Assembly: GCF_009928445.1 (NCBI RefSeq)
Contig: NZ_JAABNO010000029.1
Coordinates: forward strand, 1-64,000
Source: Clostridium sp. C8-1-8
Lineage (GTDB): Bacteria > Bacillota > Clostridia > Clostridiales > Clostridiaceae
DNA: 64,000 bases
Direction: 5' to 3'
In this document: piece after piece, positions 23,492 through 31,644 of the stretch
How the letters are laid out: every line of letters begins with the position of its first letter
Position numbering within the stretch: position 1 is the first letter of the stretch
The notes under the pieces: model-generated
Told to the model about the DNA's origin: nothing
The model's database searches: none
Seen by the model: the letters and a program-made list of their open reading frames with translations, nothing else
Position numbers and translations under genes: made by a program

Positions 23492-25492
23492 TTAATCAAT
23501 TTTGAAGTTTGATATAGAGCCTTGAAGATTAGATACTGTGTGATTCATAGAGTTTTTTATTTCGTCCAACATTGCAGAATCCTCATACTGTTTGTTAACG
23601 GAAGCTGATACCTCTTCAATTCCTTTGTTAAATTCCTCAAAAGTAGTGTTAACATCTGATAATCTTTTATTCATTTCATTCTTTTCACTATTGATTGTAG
23701 TTATATTTGAATTAACTTCCTGAATATAACCTATAATCTTGTCTGTGCTCTTTATTATTGTGTTAAATTTATCTACACTTACATTTAATACATCCACTTG
23801 CAAATTAAAAAATTTATTTAGTTCTTCCATACTTTCAGATGTCTCATTTATATTATTATTGATAACTTTTATAAGATTATTTATAGATTTCATTTCATTT
23901 TCAATGGAATTAGAAAGCTTACCTATCTCTTCTGCTACAACAGAGAAACTTTTCCCAAACTCCCCAGCCTTTGCTGCTTCTATAGATGCATTCAACGAAA
24001 GAATATTAGTTTGATTTGAAATATTAGTTACTCCTTTTGCGATAGTATTTATACTATTTAAATTTGTTATGAGTTTTTTTATACTGTCATTTATAGCATT
24101 AAAGTTTTTACCAGCGCTATTTCCTATATCTCTAAGTTCATAGATTGACTCCATTCCCTCACTGTTAACAGTTCTTATTGAATTAGCATGCTTAAACATC
24201 TTTTCGGACTTAACATTTATGGCATTTAATTTTTCCTCATACCTTTCAAAGCCTTCAATGCACCATTTAATTGCTTCATCTATGTTTTTAGTCTCATCAA
24301 CCATAACTTGTGATGACTCTTTAATAAAAGTCATGCCTTCGTGATTCTCATTTTGAACAACTGAAAAGCATTCATTTATATTTAAGAGATCATTAGCAGA
24401 ACCTTTTATTTCATTTATTAATATTTTTATGTTTCCTATCATTAAGTCAAAATTCCTAGATAAATCTCCAAGTTCATCCTTACTATTGACTTCACTTAAA
24501 ACTGTGAGATCACCTTCTGATATCTGTTTTGTATTACTTGTTAGTCTTTTCAGAGGTTTTAGAACTGAGCTTATCATAACTAGAATCAAAGGAATTAAAA
24601 TAGCTTGTTCAACTATTCCAAATACTATTAGTAGTTTACCCATATAGGTTGAAGCCTCAAGGATTTCGCTTTTATCAGCTGTAAGCACAACCATCATCTT
24701 AAGTTCTGGTATAGTAAGCGTCTCAGCTACCATTGACTTTCCATTTTCCTCATAGGCCTTAACATCACTGTTGCTCTTAGTTATGTATTGAGAATCTTTT
24801 AACAGATTTGCTATTTCCTTTATCATTATAGGCTTGTTTATTTTATGTAAATCAGGATGATATACTAATTTCTTTGAACTATCTATCATAAATACATAGC
24901 CTGTATTTAAGAATTTAAAACTATTAAATCTTTCAGAAAAATAGCTACTATCCAGTACTTTTCCTACCGCTCCTACGATTGTGCCATATTGATCTTCTAC
25001 CGGTACTAAAAAATAAACAATAAACTTACCTGTTATTACTGAACTTTCTACAGAGCCTATTCCTTCTTTACCTCCTGTGGTATCTTTAAAATAGCTTTTA
25101 GAGGCCAATGATAGACCTGTATATTGATCATTAGAACTTGCTTTTATTACTCCATTTTTGTCAGTAACAAAAATTGCTTCATCATAGCTTGAAGAAACCT
25201 TCTTTAGTCTATCACTTAGATTCTTTTGCTTCTCTTCACTTAAGTTATTGCTATAGTAGTCCCCAACTATACTCTCCTTACTTACACTTTTTAAATTTTC
25301 AATCTGATATGCAATGGAAGACCTAAAGCTATTACCTATCTCACTAGTTATGATTTTCATATTGTCATAATTGGATTTCATTATCTTATTGCTTTCAATC
25401 CTATAGATGCAGAAATTTGTGACTACGGTGAATAATATAAGGAAAAGACTAATAGCTGTTACTATTTTGATTGATATCTTCCTCTTTTTCAT
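23492..25492 (-). CDS. Methyl-accepting chemotaxis protein with Cache sensor
   Basis: A 666-aa transmembrane receptor. Order: membrane segment (about 10-30), an extracytoplasmic double Cache (dCache_1-like) sensor (about 35-275, with the typical DEAIFVTDKNGVIKASS, then GLSLASKSYF and VGAVGKVLDSSYF stretches), a second membrane segment (about 283-308), HAMP, then a signalling domain whose tip is SNQTNILSLNASIEAAKAGEFGKSF. The tip departs from the canonical sequence (SLNASIEAAKAG), as in many clostridial receptors. It sits between pstS and phoR inside the phosphate locus on the same strand, with its own ribosome binding site (AGGGGAG). Confidence 0.94.
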   Translation of the reverse strand: MKKRKISIKIVTAISLFLILFTVVTNFCIYRIESNKIMKSNYDNMKIITSEIGNSFRSSIAYQIENLKSVSKESIVGDYYSNNLSEEKQKNLSDRLKKVSSSYDEAIFVTDKNGVIKASSNDQYTGLSLASKSYFKDTTGGKEGIGSVESSVITGKFIVYFLVPVEDQYGTIVGAVGKVLDSSYFSERFNSFKFLNTGYVFMIDSSKKLVYHPDLHKINKPIMIKEIANLLKDSQYITKSNSDVKAYEENGKSMVAETLTIPELKMMVVLTADKSEILEASTYMGKLLIVFGIVEQAILIPLILVMISSVLKPLKRLTSNTKQISEGDLTVLSEVNSKDELGDLSRNFDLMIGNIKILINEIKGSANDLLNINECFSVVQNENHEGMTFIKESSQVMVDETKNIDEAIKWCIEGFERYEEKLNAINVKSEKMFKHANSIRTVNSEGMESIYELRDIGNSAGKNFNAINDSIKKLITNLNSINTIAKGVTNISNQTNILSLNASIEAAKAGEFGKSFSVVAEEIGKLSNSIENEMKSINNLIKVINNNINETSESMEELNKFFNLQVDVLNVSVDKFNTIIKSTDKIIGYIQEVNSNITTINSEKNEMNKRLSDVNTTFEEFNKGIEEVSASVNKQYEDSAMLDEIKNSMNHTVSNLQGSISNFKID

Positions 25493-25550
25493 GAAAATAC
25501 TCCCCTTTAAGTTTTAATTAATTATTCTTTTGTCTTTTAAGCATTGTGCA

Positions 25551-25645
25551 GATGAACTACTTCATAATGAAATTTATATTTTCAAATTCTCCTCTCATAA
25601 ACCAAAGTACTTTTGACAATAGCTTCTGAATAGAAGTGGTTCATC
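25551..25645. repeat. Dispersed palindromic repeat, copy 3 (with terminal inverted repeats)
   Basis: A 95-bp element bounded by GATGAACTACTTC (25551-25563) and GAAGTGGTTCATC (25633-25645), which match as a 13-bp inverted repeat with one mismatch. The left inner arm ATTTTCAAATTCTCCTCT (25578-25595) is the family core; the right inner arm is degraded. It lies between the chemoreceptor and phoR genes. The rest of the 378-base gap (25493-25869) is empty apart from the phoR terminator. Confidence 0.6.
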
Positions 25646-25820
25646 TTTAATTAGCTTTTAGGCTCAATAGTACAATCTACATTTTACATAAATAATATTA
25701 AGCACCGATTAATTTTTATTAAGCTAATATGAAGCTATGTTAAGTATAGGTAAAATAATGTAATCTTGGATTTTAGTACTTAAAGTTTCACTTATACAAT
25801 TTGTGAGTGAACAACAAAAA

Positions 25821-25858
25821 AGCACATAAAAAGCTAACCTGTAAGCTTTTTATGTGCT
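25821..25858 (-). terminator. Strong intrinsic terminator after phoR
   Basis: AGCACATAAAAAGCT and AGCTTTTTATGTGCT form a perfect 15-bp stem with an eight-base loop; on the minus strand CTTTTTTG follows. It closes pgeF-phoB-phoR. Confidence 0.9.
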
Positions 25859-25869
25859 CCCTACTCTAA

Positions 25870-27573
25870 TTATTCTCTTATACCTTTTAACTTAATAGTA
25901 AACTTTGTTCCTATACCAAGCTGACTATCTACATCAATGGTTCCATTAAAGGTTTTTATTATATGCTTTACTATTGCAAGCCCAAGCCCTGTACCGCCTT
26001 TAGATCTTGATCTTGCTTTATCAACCCTATAGAATCTTTCAAATAACCTATTAATATCCTTCTTAGGAATTCCTATACCAGTATCTTCTACAGTATAAGT
26101 AACCACCTCGTCTTTATTTTTTGAAGTTATTAACACCGTATCTCCTTCTTCAGAGTACTTTATAGCATTATCTATAAGATTTATCATCATCTGCTTAAAT
26201 CTATCAGGATCACCTAATAAATCAAGCTTATTTTTCAAATCCACTGTAAGATTTATATTTTTCTTTTCAGCTTCTATCCTCATAAGAGTATAAACATCTT
26301 CTATTATCCTATCACCATTAAACCTCTTCTTAATACATTCTATATTTTGTTCAATGTTTGATAATGTAAGAATGTCGTTGATAAGTCTTGTTAGTCTTTC
26401 AGCCTCTTCGTTTATAATATTTAGGAATTTCTCTCTATTTGCCTCATCTTCTACATACTTAAGAGTTTCTGCAAACCCCTTAATTGATGTAAGAGGTGTT
26501 TTTAACTCATGAGATACATTAGCAACGAACTGTGACCTCATATTCTCAAGCTTCTTTATATCTGTAATATCCTGAACCACAGCAACGGTTCCAATGTGTT
26601 CGGTACCATTTATGATCTCAGCAGTTCTTATTCTCAGCTCTTTCTCTTCTGGCCATATGATTTTGATTTCCTTATAGGTATCTGCATTCTCGAAAACATT
26701 GTCAAATTCAAAATCTCTTATATGGTCCATAAGGGTTTCACCAATAATATCCTTATCGATACCGAAAATCTTTTTTGCATATGGATTTATCATTATGACC
26801 TTATGAAGTCTATCCACTGCTATAACCCCACTATCCATACTCTTAAGAATAGCTTCAAGCCTGTTTTGCTTATCAATCAACTCATCCATTGTAGACTCCA
26901 GCTTATCCGCCATCTCATTAAAGGTCATACCTAGACTTCCAAGTTCATCTATTGAGCTTACCCTTACTCTACGATCAAGCTCGCCTCTAGCTATCCTAGC
27001 AGTTATAAATTCCAATTCTTTTACAGGATCAACTATAAATCTTGTAAGTTTGAGAGATAATACTACGGATAAAATCAATACAAAAACTAAGGTTACTATA
27101 TAGTATTTAATATTCTTGTCTTGAAATATCTTAACATTATCTAAAGGAATAGAAGTTCTTACAATACTTCCATCATTAAGCTTAGTAGCATAATACACCA
27201 AGTTTTTATTTAAACTTTTACTGTATCTAACACTGGAGCCCTCCCCGGTTTTTATTGCTGCTGCTATCTCCACTCTAGTAAGGTGATTGTCTAGATCCTC
27301 CAACCTTTTATCAGTATCAAATTCTACTACACCGGTTTTGCTTATATAGGTAAATCTTATTTCTCTATCTAAGGCTTTTACTTGATTTAACTTGCTTATC
27401 TTATCTGAATCATTACTTAATATTAACGTAGCCAGTAAATCATTATAATGCTTCAAATTTGCTTTTGAATTTTCCAAATACTGATAATTGGATATAGCAA
27501 TAAATGAAGATGTTACTACAACTAATGAAAATATTATTGTAATAATTACTGAAAACATTATTTTTTTCTTCAT
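25870..27573 (-). CDS. phoR: Sensor histidine kinase PhoR
   Basis: A 567-aa membrane kinase. Order: membrane segment (about 5-27), extracellular sensor of about 120 residues, membrane segment (about 158-176), HAMP, PAS domain (LEAILKSMDSGVIAVDRLHKVIMINPYAKKIFG), HisKA with phospho-acceptor His355 (NVSHELKTPLTS), and a full ATP-binding domain (DNAIKYS, DTGIGIP, FERFYR, GTGLGLAIV). This is the PhoR/WalK architecture. Its place directly behind phoB and next to pst makes phosphate control the likely role. It starts 4 bases after phoB's end. Confidence 0.95.
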   Translation of the reverse strand: MKKKIMFSVIITIIFSLVVVTSSFIAISNYQYLENSKANLKHYNDLLATLILSNDSDKISKLNQVKALDREIRFTYISKTGVVEFDTDKRLEDLDNHLTRVEIAAAIKTGEGSSVRYSKSLNKNLVYYATKLNDGSIVRTSIPLDNVKIFQDKNIKYYIVTLVFVLILSVVLSLKLTRFIVDPVKELEFITARIARGELDRRVRVSSIDELGSLGMTFNEMADKLESTMDELIDKQNRLEAILKSMDSGVIAVDRLHKVIMINPYAKKIFGIDKDIIGETLMDHIRDFEFDNVFENADTYKEIKIIWPEEKELRIRTAEIINGTEHIGTVAVVQDITDIKKLENMRSQFVANVSHELKTPLTSIKGFAETLKYVEDEANREKFLNIINEEAERLTRLINDILTLSNIEQNIECIKKRFNGDRIIEDVYTLMRIEAEKKNINLTVDLKNKLDLLGDPDRFKQMMINLIDNAIKYSEEGDTVLITSKNKDEVVTYTVEDTGIGIPKKDINRLFERFYRVDKARSRSKGGTGLGLAIVKHIIKTFNGTIDVDSQLGIGTKFTIKLKGIRE

Positions 27574-27576
27574 ATT

Positions 27577-28275
27577 TTATTCCCCACTAGAAAATCTATA
27601 TCCTATTCCTCTTATTGTCTCTATATATCTAGGATTTTTATCATCATCTTCGATTTTCTTTCTAAGATGTCTTATATGAACATCAACAGTTCTTGTTTCT
27701 CCAATGTATTCATATCCCCAAATCTTATCTAAAAGCATGTCTCTAGTAAGTACCTTCCCTCTATTTTGAACCAAAGTTTCCAAAAGTTCAAATTCCTTTA
27801 AAGTCAAGTCGATTTTTTCACCATTTCTTAATACATCATGTTTTAAAAAGTCAATAGTTAGATTGCCTAGATTAAAGGATTTTTCAAAGGATGGAGTACT
27901 CACCGTTCTTCTTAGTACAGCTTTTACTCTTGCTACAAGTTCTCTGATAGAAAATGGTTTTGTTATATAATCATCTGCGCCTAATTCTAGCCCCAGTATC
28001 TTATCTAACTCTTCACCCTTTGCTGTAGTCATTATTATTGGAATATTAGCAGTTAAAGAGTCTCTTCTTATTTCCTTGCAAACATCAAATCCATCTAACC
28101 CTGGAAGCATTAAATCTAGAAGTACTAGACGTGGATGTTCTGATTTTGCCAGCTTTATTGCATCTATACCGTTGTATGCAGTTATTATTTTATACCCTGC
28201 ATTCTCTAAGTTGAATTTTATTAGTTCAACTATATGTTCTTCATCATCCACTATAAGAATTTTTTCATCAGCCAT
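27577..28275 (-). CDS. phoB: Response regulator PhoB/PhoP
   Basis: A 232-aa OmpR-type regulator. The receiver has Asp54 as phospho-acceptor (VLLDLMLPGLDGF), the acidic pocket DDEEH near the N-terminus and the KPF lysine (TKPFS). The C-terminal winged helix contains EFELLETLVQNRGKVLTRDMLLDKIWGY and the closing VDVHIRHLRKKIEDD.PRYIETIRGIGYRF. It forms a pair with phoR, which starts four bases later, and follows pgeF by 12 bases. The candidate targets are the TTAACA-type repeats upstream of pstS and upstream of pgeF. Confidence 0.96.
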   Translation of the reverse strand: MADEKILIVDDEEHIVELIKFNLENAGYKIITAYNGIDAIKLAKSEHPRLVLLDLMLPGLDGFDVCKEIRRDSLTANIPIIMTTAKGEELDKILGLELGADDYITKPFSIRELVARVKAVLRRTVSTPSFEKSFNLGNLTIDFLKHDVLRNGEKIDLTLKEFELLETLVQNRGKVLTRDMLLDKIWGYEYIGETRTVDVHIRHLRKKIEDDDKNPRYIETIRGIGYRFSSGE

Positions 28276-28287
28276 AATGTTCCTCCA

Positions 28288-29013
28288 TTATTTAAAATAA
28301 ATATAGGTAAACATTCTTCCTGAATGCTCCCCGTCTTTTCTATAAGAATGTAGCTTAACTTTTTTCTCACATAAGGTGCATAGATTACTTTTTAATATAT
28401 TAGTTTTATCAACTCCTATGTTAATTAATTGTGCTTCTATACACTTTTCAAGACTTAAATATCTGCCGCTATTTATATTTTTATCTGAATATAATTTCTC
28501 TGCTTTAAATTTATCTATAAGCTCTTTACTAACCTCATAACAGCACTGTTTAATGTGAGGTCCTATGAAGACTTTAATGGATTCAACTGTGCACTGAAAA
28601 TCATTTATCATGGTCTCAACGGTCTTCATAACTATAGAATTATAGGTTCCCTTCCAACCACTATGAACAGCTGCAATAACTTTCTTATTAATATCATATA
28701 TTAATACTGGAACACAATCTGCAGTAAAAACTCCAATTAATGTGTCACCACAAGAAGTTATTAGTGCATCACCTTCAATCAGACCACTTAATTCTGTACT
28801 ATCATCAGCAATAATGATCTTGTCACTATGGATCTGCTTAAGATAGGAAATTTTATTTATTCCTAAGCTTTCTTTAAGAAGTTTTAAGTTACCTTTTCCT
28901 TCTTCTGTATCAAACTTAAAATTTGTATTATTTAAGGCAGTAGTTACTCCCATCTTAATAAATGAATCTTCATGAATCATAACTTCTAGATTATTTAACA
29001 TTACTCTATTCAT
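28288..29013 (-). CDS. pgeF: Peptidoglycan editing factor PgeF (YfiH family)
   Basis: A 241-aa laccase-domain protein; E. coli PgeF (YfiH) removes the wrong amino acid from UDP-MurNAc-L-Ser. The family's purine-nucleoside phosphorylase-like Zn/Cu site is present: LIGVFTADCVPVLIYD, AVHSGWKGTYNSIVMKTV and IGPHIKQCCYEV supply the conserved His and Cys residues. The C-terminal CTLCEKKVKLHSYRKDGEHSGRMF is also typical. It lies first in the unit with phoB and phoR, downstream of the dense TTAAC repeat cluster. The start has a GGAA-type ribosome binding site. Confidence 0.93.
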   Translation of the reverse strand: MNRVMLNNLEVMIHEDSFIKMGVTTALNNTNFKFDTEEGKGNLKLLKESLGINKISYLKQIHSDKIIIADDSTELSGLIEGDALITSCGDTLIGVFTADCVPVLIYDINKKVIAAVHSGWKGTYNSIVMKTVETMINDFQCTVESIKVFIGPHIKQCCYEVSKELIDKFKAEKLYSDKNINSGRYLSLEKCIEAQLINIGVDKTNILKSNLCTLCEKKVKLHSYRKDGEHSGRMFTYIYFK

Positions 29014-29113
29014 AAATCAGTTCCTTTTCATTATTATATTAATATGTACAAAACTCTTTACATAAGATTGTTAAAGTATCAGGTGAGTAAGCATACTGTT
29101 TTAAAGTCACACT

Positions 29114-29253
29114 TTAACAACACAAATATTTAAATAATATCCCTATATTTAAACTTAACATTTATACAATTATAATTTTAACATTAACATTACATAAATC
29201 AAACAAAAGCAAAGTTATTTTAACTAACTTTAACTAACATTTAACAGTTAACT
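29114..29253 (+). promoter_or_regulatory. Cluster of TTAAC(A/T) repeats, likely PhoB binding region
   Basis: TTAACA or TTAACT occurs on the plus strand at 29114, 29155, 29178, 29184, 29220, 29230, 29241 and 29248. Three of them (29220, 29230, 29241) are 10 and 11 bases apart, matching the phase of known PhoP boxes. The cluster starts 100 bases upstream of pgeF-phoB-phoR, so autoregulation is the obvious idea. The repeats run away from pgeF, however, towards the nrdR side. Confidence 0.5.
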
Positions 29254-29375
29254 AACAATGTTTTACATATATACGTAATAATTTTACTGACAATATGTTC
29301 TTCTATAAACTTACATCGATAACTAATGGTGTATTTTAAGGTTATATCACAGATTATGCAGACTTTTTTATGCAT

Positions 29376-29459
29376 CTGACTTTCCTAAAGGTATGCTAAG
29401 AAATTGTAGAAGCTGATTAAGTTTTCTTTTTTACTGTAGATGCTAATAACTGTTCTACC
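29376..29459 (+). repeat. Second dispersed repeat, unit C
   Basis: The unit aligns without gaps to unit B (18771-18852) at about two thirds identity over 70 positions, and its 3' part matches unit A (14805-14836) more closely. It lies in the 508-base gap between pgeF and nrdR, on the side towards which the Pho-type repeats point. No ORF is visible in the gap. Confidence 0.45.
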
Positions 29460-29517
29460 TGTTTCACATTACTAGTCTTAGATAGAAAAAATTTTATATT
29501 TTTTTATACAGTTAAAA

Positions 29518-29540
29518 AGAACTACTTTTTATGTAGTTCT
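29518..29540 (-). terminator. Intrinsic terminator overlapping the nrdR end
   Basis: AGAACTAC (29518-29525) and GTAGTTCT (29533-29540) form an 8-bp stem with a seven-base loop; on the minus strand TTTTTAACTG follows. The stem contains the last codons of nrdR. Confidence 0.75.
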
Positions 29541-30004
29541 TCTGACAATCCCATTAAATTTTTTATTTCTTCCATAAATGTATTTATATCTTTAAACTGT
29601 CTATATACTGATGCAAATCTAACATAGGATACCTCATCAATATTCTTCAATCTATCCATTACCATCTCACCTATGTAGTCAGTGCTGACTTCAGTAAGCA
29701 TCTTATTGCTTATAGTCTTTTCTATATCATCAGCTATGTCTTCTATTTGCCTTCTTGATACTGGCCTTTTCTGACATGCCTTTATTAAGCCATTTATTAA
29801 CTTTTCTTTGTTAAAGTTTTCTCTGGTAGAATCCTTCTTTATAACCAAAGTTGGAATGTCTTCAACCTTCTCATAAGTAGTATATCTTTTACCACATTTT
29901 AAGCATTCCCTTCTACGTCTGATAGCAGTATAGTCTTCAGTTGATCTTGAATCTACAACCTTACTTTCTTCGTATGAGCAGTATGGACATCTCAAATTTT
30001 TCAC
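29522..30004 (-). CDS. nrdR: Transcriptional repressor NrdR
   Basis: About 160 aa. The N-terminal zinc ribbon has C6xxC9 and C34xxC37 with RRRRECLKCGKRYTTYE between and after them; the ATP-cone that senses dATP/ATP follows (LVIKKDSTRENFNKEKLINGLIKACQKRPV). NrdR represses ribonucleotide reductase genes when dATP is high. I take the GTG at 30004, which has AGGAAAGGAC before it, not the ATG at 30043; the family normally begins right before the first CPYC. It is next to ymxH and sigG, the usual clostridial order. Confidence 0.95.
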   Translation of the reverse strand: MKNLRCPYCSYEESKVVDSRSTEDYTAIRRRRECLKCGKRYTTYEKVEDIPTLVIKKDSTRENFNKEKLINGLIKACQKRPVSRRQIEDIADDIEKTISNKMLTEVSTDYIGEMVMDRLKNIDEVSYVRFASVYRQFKDINTFMEEIKNLMGLSEELHKK

Positions 30005-30139
30005 GTCCTTTCCTAAACGCAACTGTCTTAATCTACTTAGCATGATTCCTTAAACTAATTTTCCACTTATACATTAATTTATAGAAAAACTTGTAATACT
30101 TATAATTAATTATATTATACACATTAATTAATAATTTTT

Positions 30140-30400
30140 CTACATATCCGATACTGTTTTTTCTTTACTATCAACCAATATAACATCTACACCTATCTTT
30201 ACAACATCTTCCCATGGAATTTCTAGCATGTCCATTTTTCCAAACCAGTTATTCTTCTGAACCGGTATAAGTATAGATACTATCCGGCTTTCATCACAAT
30301 CAATTTTTAAATCTCTTATATACCCTAGTTTGGCACCAAGATTTATATCAACTACCTCCATCACCCTCAAATTGTTTAATGAATGCATATTTAACTCCAT
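30140..30400 (-). CDS. YlmC/YmxH family sporulation PRC-barrel protein
   Basis: An 86-aa single PRC-barrel protein of the YlmC/YmxH family, found in spore formers next to sigG or sigE. The barrel core is DINLGAKLGYIRDLKIDCDESRIVSILI and the end motif is EIPWEDVVKIGVDVILVD. The biochemical role is unknown. The ATG at 30400 has GGAGGG seven bases before it and is preferred to the ATG at 30415. It is placed between sigG and nrdR. Confidence 0.87.
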   Translation of the reverse strand: MELNMHSLNNLRVMEVVDINLGAKLGYIRDLKIDCDESRIVSILIPVQKNNWFGKMDMLEIPWEDVVKIGVDVILVDSKEKTVSDM

Positions 30401-30535
30401 CTTACATCCCTCCATATAAAAATATATGAAATAGTCTTTAATAAAATGATTAGTATGTAAAAAAACATCAAAGAAGCAAATAATTTTACACTACTAGTGT
30501 TGTAGACTATATAAGAGCTTTTTAACAGTAAAAAT

Positions 30536-30553
30536 AGAGCTCAAACGAGCTCT
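30536..30553 (-). terminator. Intrinsic terminator overlapping the sigG stop
   Basis: AGAGCTC (30536-30542) and GAGCTCT (30547-30553) with a four-base loop; on the minus strand ATTTTTACTG follows. The sigG stop codon begins inside the stem. Confidence 0.7.
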
Positions 30554-31325
30554 AAACATATTTTCTCATATGCTTCAATGCAGTTTTCTCTAATCTTGAT
30601 ACCTGTGCTTGTGATATTCCTATCTCATCAGCTACTTCCATTTGAGTTCTTCCATTAAAAAATCTAAGTGTAAGTATTAGCTTTTCTCTATCATTTAGCT
30701 TTTTCATAGCTTCCTTTATAGATATATTCTCTAACCAATTATCGTCTTGATTCTTACTATCTGAGATTTGATCCATTACGAAAATGGCATCCCCTCCATC
30801 ATGATAAATTGGTTCGAATAAGGAAACCGGATCTTGTATAGCATCTAAAGCAAACACTACTTCTTCTCTAGGTATTTTTAATTCTTTTGCTATCTGAGAT
30901 ATTGTAGGCTCTTTATTATTATCATTAACTAGTTTATCTCTTACAAGTAATGCTCTATATGCTATATCCCTTAATGATCTGCTTACTCTTATAGCATTAT
31001 TATCTCTCAAATAACGTCTTATCTCACCTATTATCATTGGGACTGCATATGTAGAAAACTTTACGTTTTGAGATAAATCAAAGTTATCTATAGCTTTCAT
31101 CAAACCAATACAACCTACCTGAAACAAATCATCTACATTTTCGCCTCTATTGTTAAATCTTTGAATAACACTTAAAACTAATCTTAGATTTCCATTAATA
31201 AATTTCTCTCTAGCGCCATTTTGGCCTTCTTTCATCTGAAGGAGTAATGCCTTCATCTCTTTTTCCCTCAATACAGGAAGTTTAGAGGTATTGACCCCGC
31301 ATATTTCGACTTTATTGATTATCAT
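30552..31325 (-). CDS. sigG: RNA polymerase sporulation sigma factor SigG
   Basis: A 257-aa sigma-70 protein for late forespore transcription. Region 2 (DLFQVGCIGLMKAIDNFDLSQNVKFSTYAVPMIIGEIRRYLRDN) and region 4 (LNDREKLILTLRFFNGRTQMEVADEIGISQAQVSRLEKTAL) are complete. The N-terminal segment VEICGVNTSKLPVL is the SigG signature used by anti-sigma factors. It lies downstream of sigE, separated by about 320 bases and so separately transcribed; the ribosome binding site AAGGGG lies 11 bases before the ATG. Confidence 0.98.
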   Translation of the reverse strand: MIINKVEICGVNTSKLPVLREKEMKALLLQMKEGQNGAREKFINGNLRLVLSVIQRFNNRGENVDDLFQVGCIGLMKAIDNFDLSQNVKFSTYAVPMIIGEIRRYLRDNNAIRVSRSLRDIAYRALLVRDKLVNDNNKEPTISQIAKELKIPREEVVFALDAIQDPVSLFEPIYHDGGDAIFVMDQISDSKNQDDNWLENISIKEAMKKLNDREKLILTLRFFNGRTQMEVADEIGISQAQVSRLEKTALKHMRKYV

Positions 31326-31473
31326 GTGTAATCAACCCCTTATTAGTAATAAAAACTACTGCATTAAAAATTATTTCCTATGGGGGCTTTTTTTATACGA
31401 TTGTAATAATTTATAATCAAGTCAAAACAGCTGTGATTTAACCAAGAATTGCTATAATACTAAGATTGCAGAC

Positions 31474-31507
31474 TTATAAAAATAAAAAAACTTTTTTATT
31501 TTTATAA
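31474..31507. terminator. A/T-only palindrome between sigE and sigG
   Basis: TTATAAAAATAAAAAA and TTTTTTATTTTTATAA pair perfectly around a one- or two-base centre. It lies about 140 bases past sigE and is the best candidate terminator for the spoIIGA-sigE unit, although a stem of only A/T is weak. Confidence 0.45.
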
Positions 31508-31557
31508 ATCTATGTTTTAAGCTAACTATTCTATGCACTAAGAAAAGTTAAACCAAA

Positions 31558-31640
31558 GATGTACCACTTCAATCCAAAATCTATTTTCAAAACTCCTCTG
31601 GTTTCTGAGAGGAGAATTTGAAAATATAAAGTGATATATC
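31558..31640. repeat. Dispersed palindromic repeat, copy 4 (best preserved)
   Basis: Inner arms ATTTTCAAAACTCCTCT (31583-31599) and AGAGGAGAATTTGAAAAT (31608-31625) surround GGTTTCTG. The outer arms GATGTACCACTT (31558-31569) and AAGTGATATATC (31629-31640) match 10 of 12 as an inverted repeat. It ends five bases before the sigE stop codon, so in sigE mRNA it would form a large 3' hairpin. Confidence 0.65.
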
Positions 31641-31644
31641 TATG

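Noticed and set aside
31373..31400. GGGGGC plus T-tract on the plus strand upstream of sigG, like the end of the T-box terminator
   Set aside because: No clean stem precedes it on the plus strand and no plus-strand gene ends there; the CCCC partner is part of the sigG ribosome binding site region.
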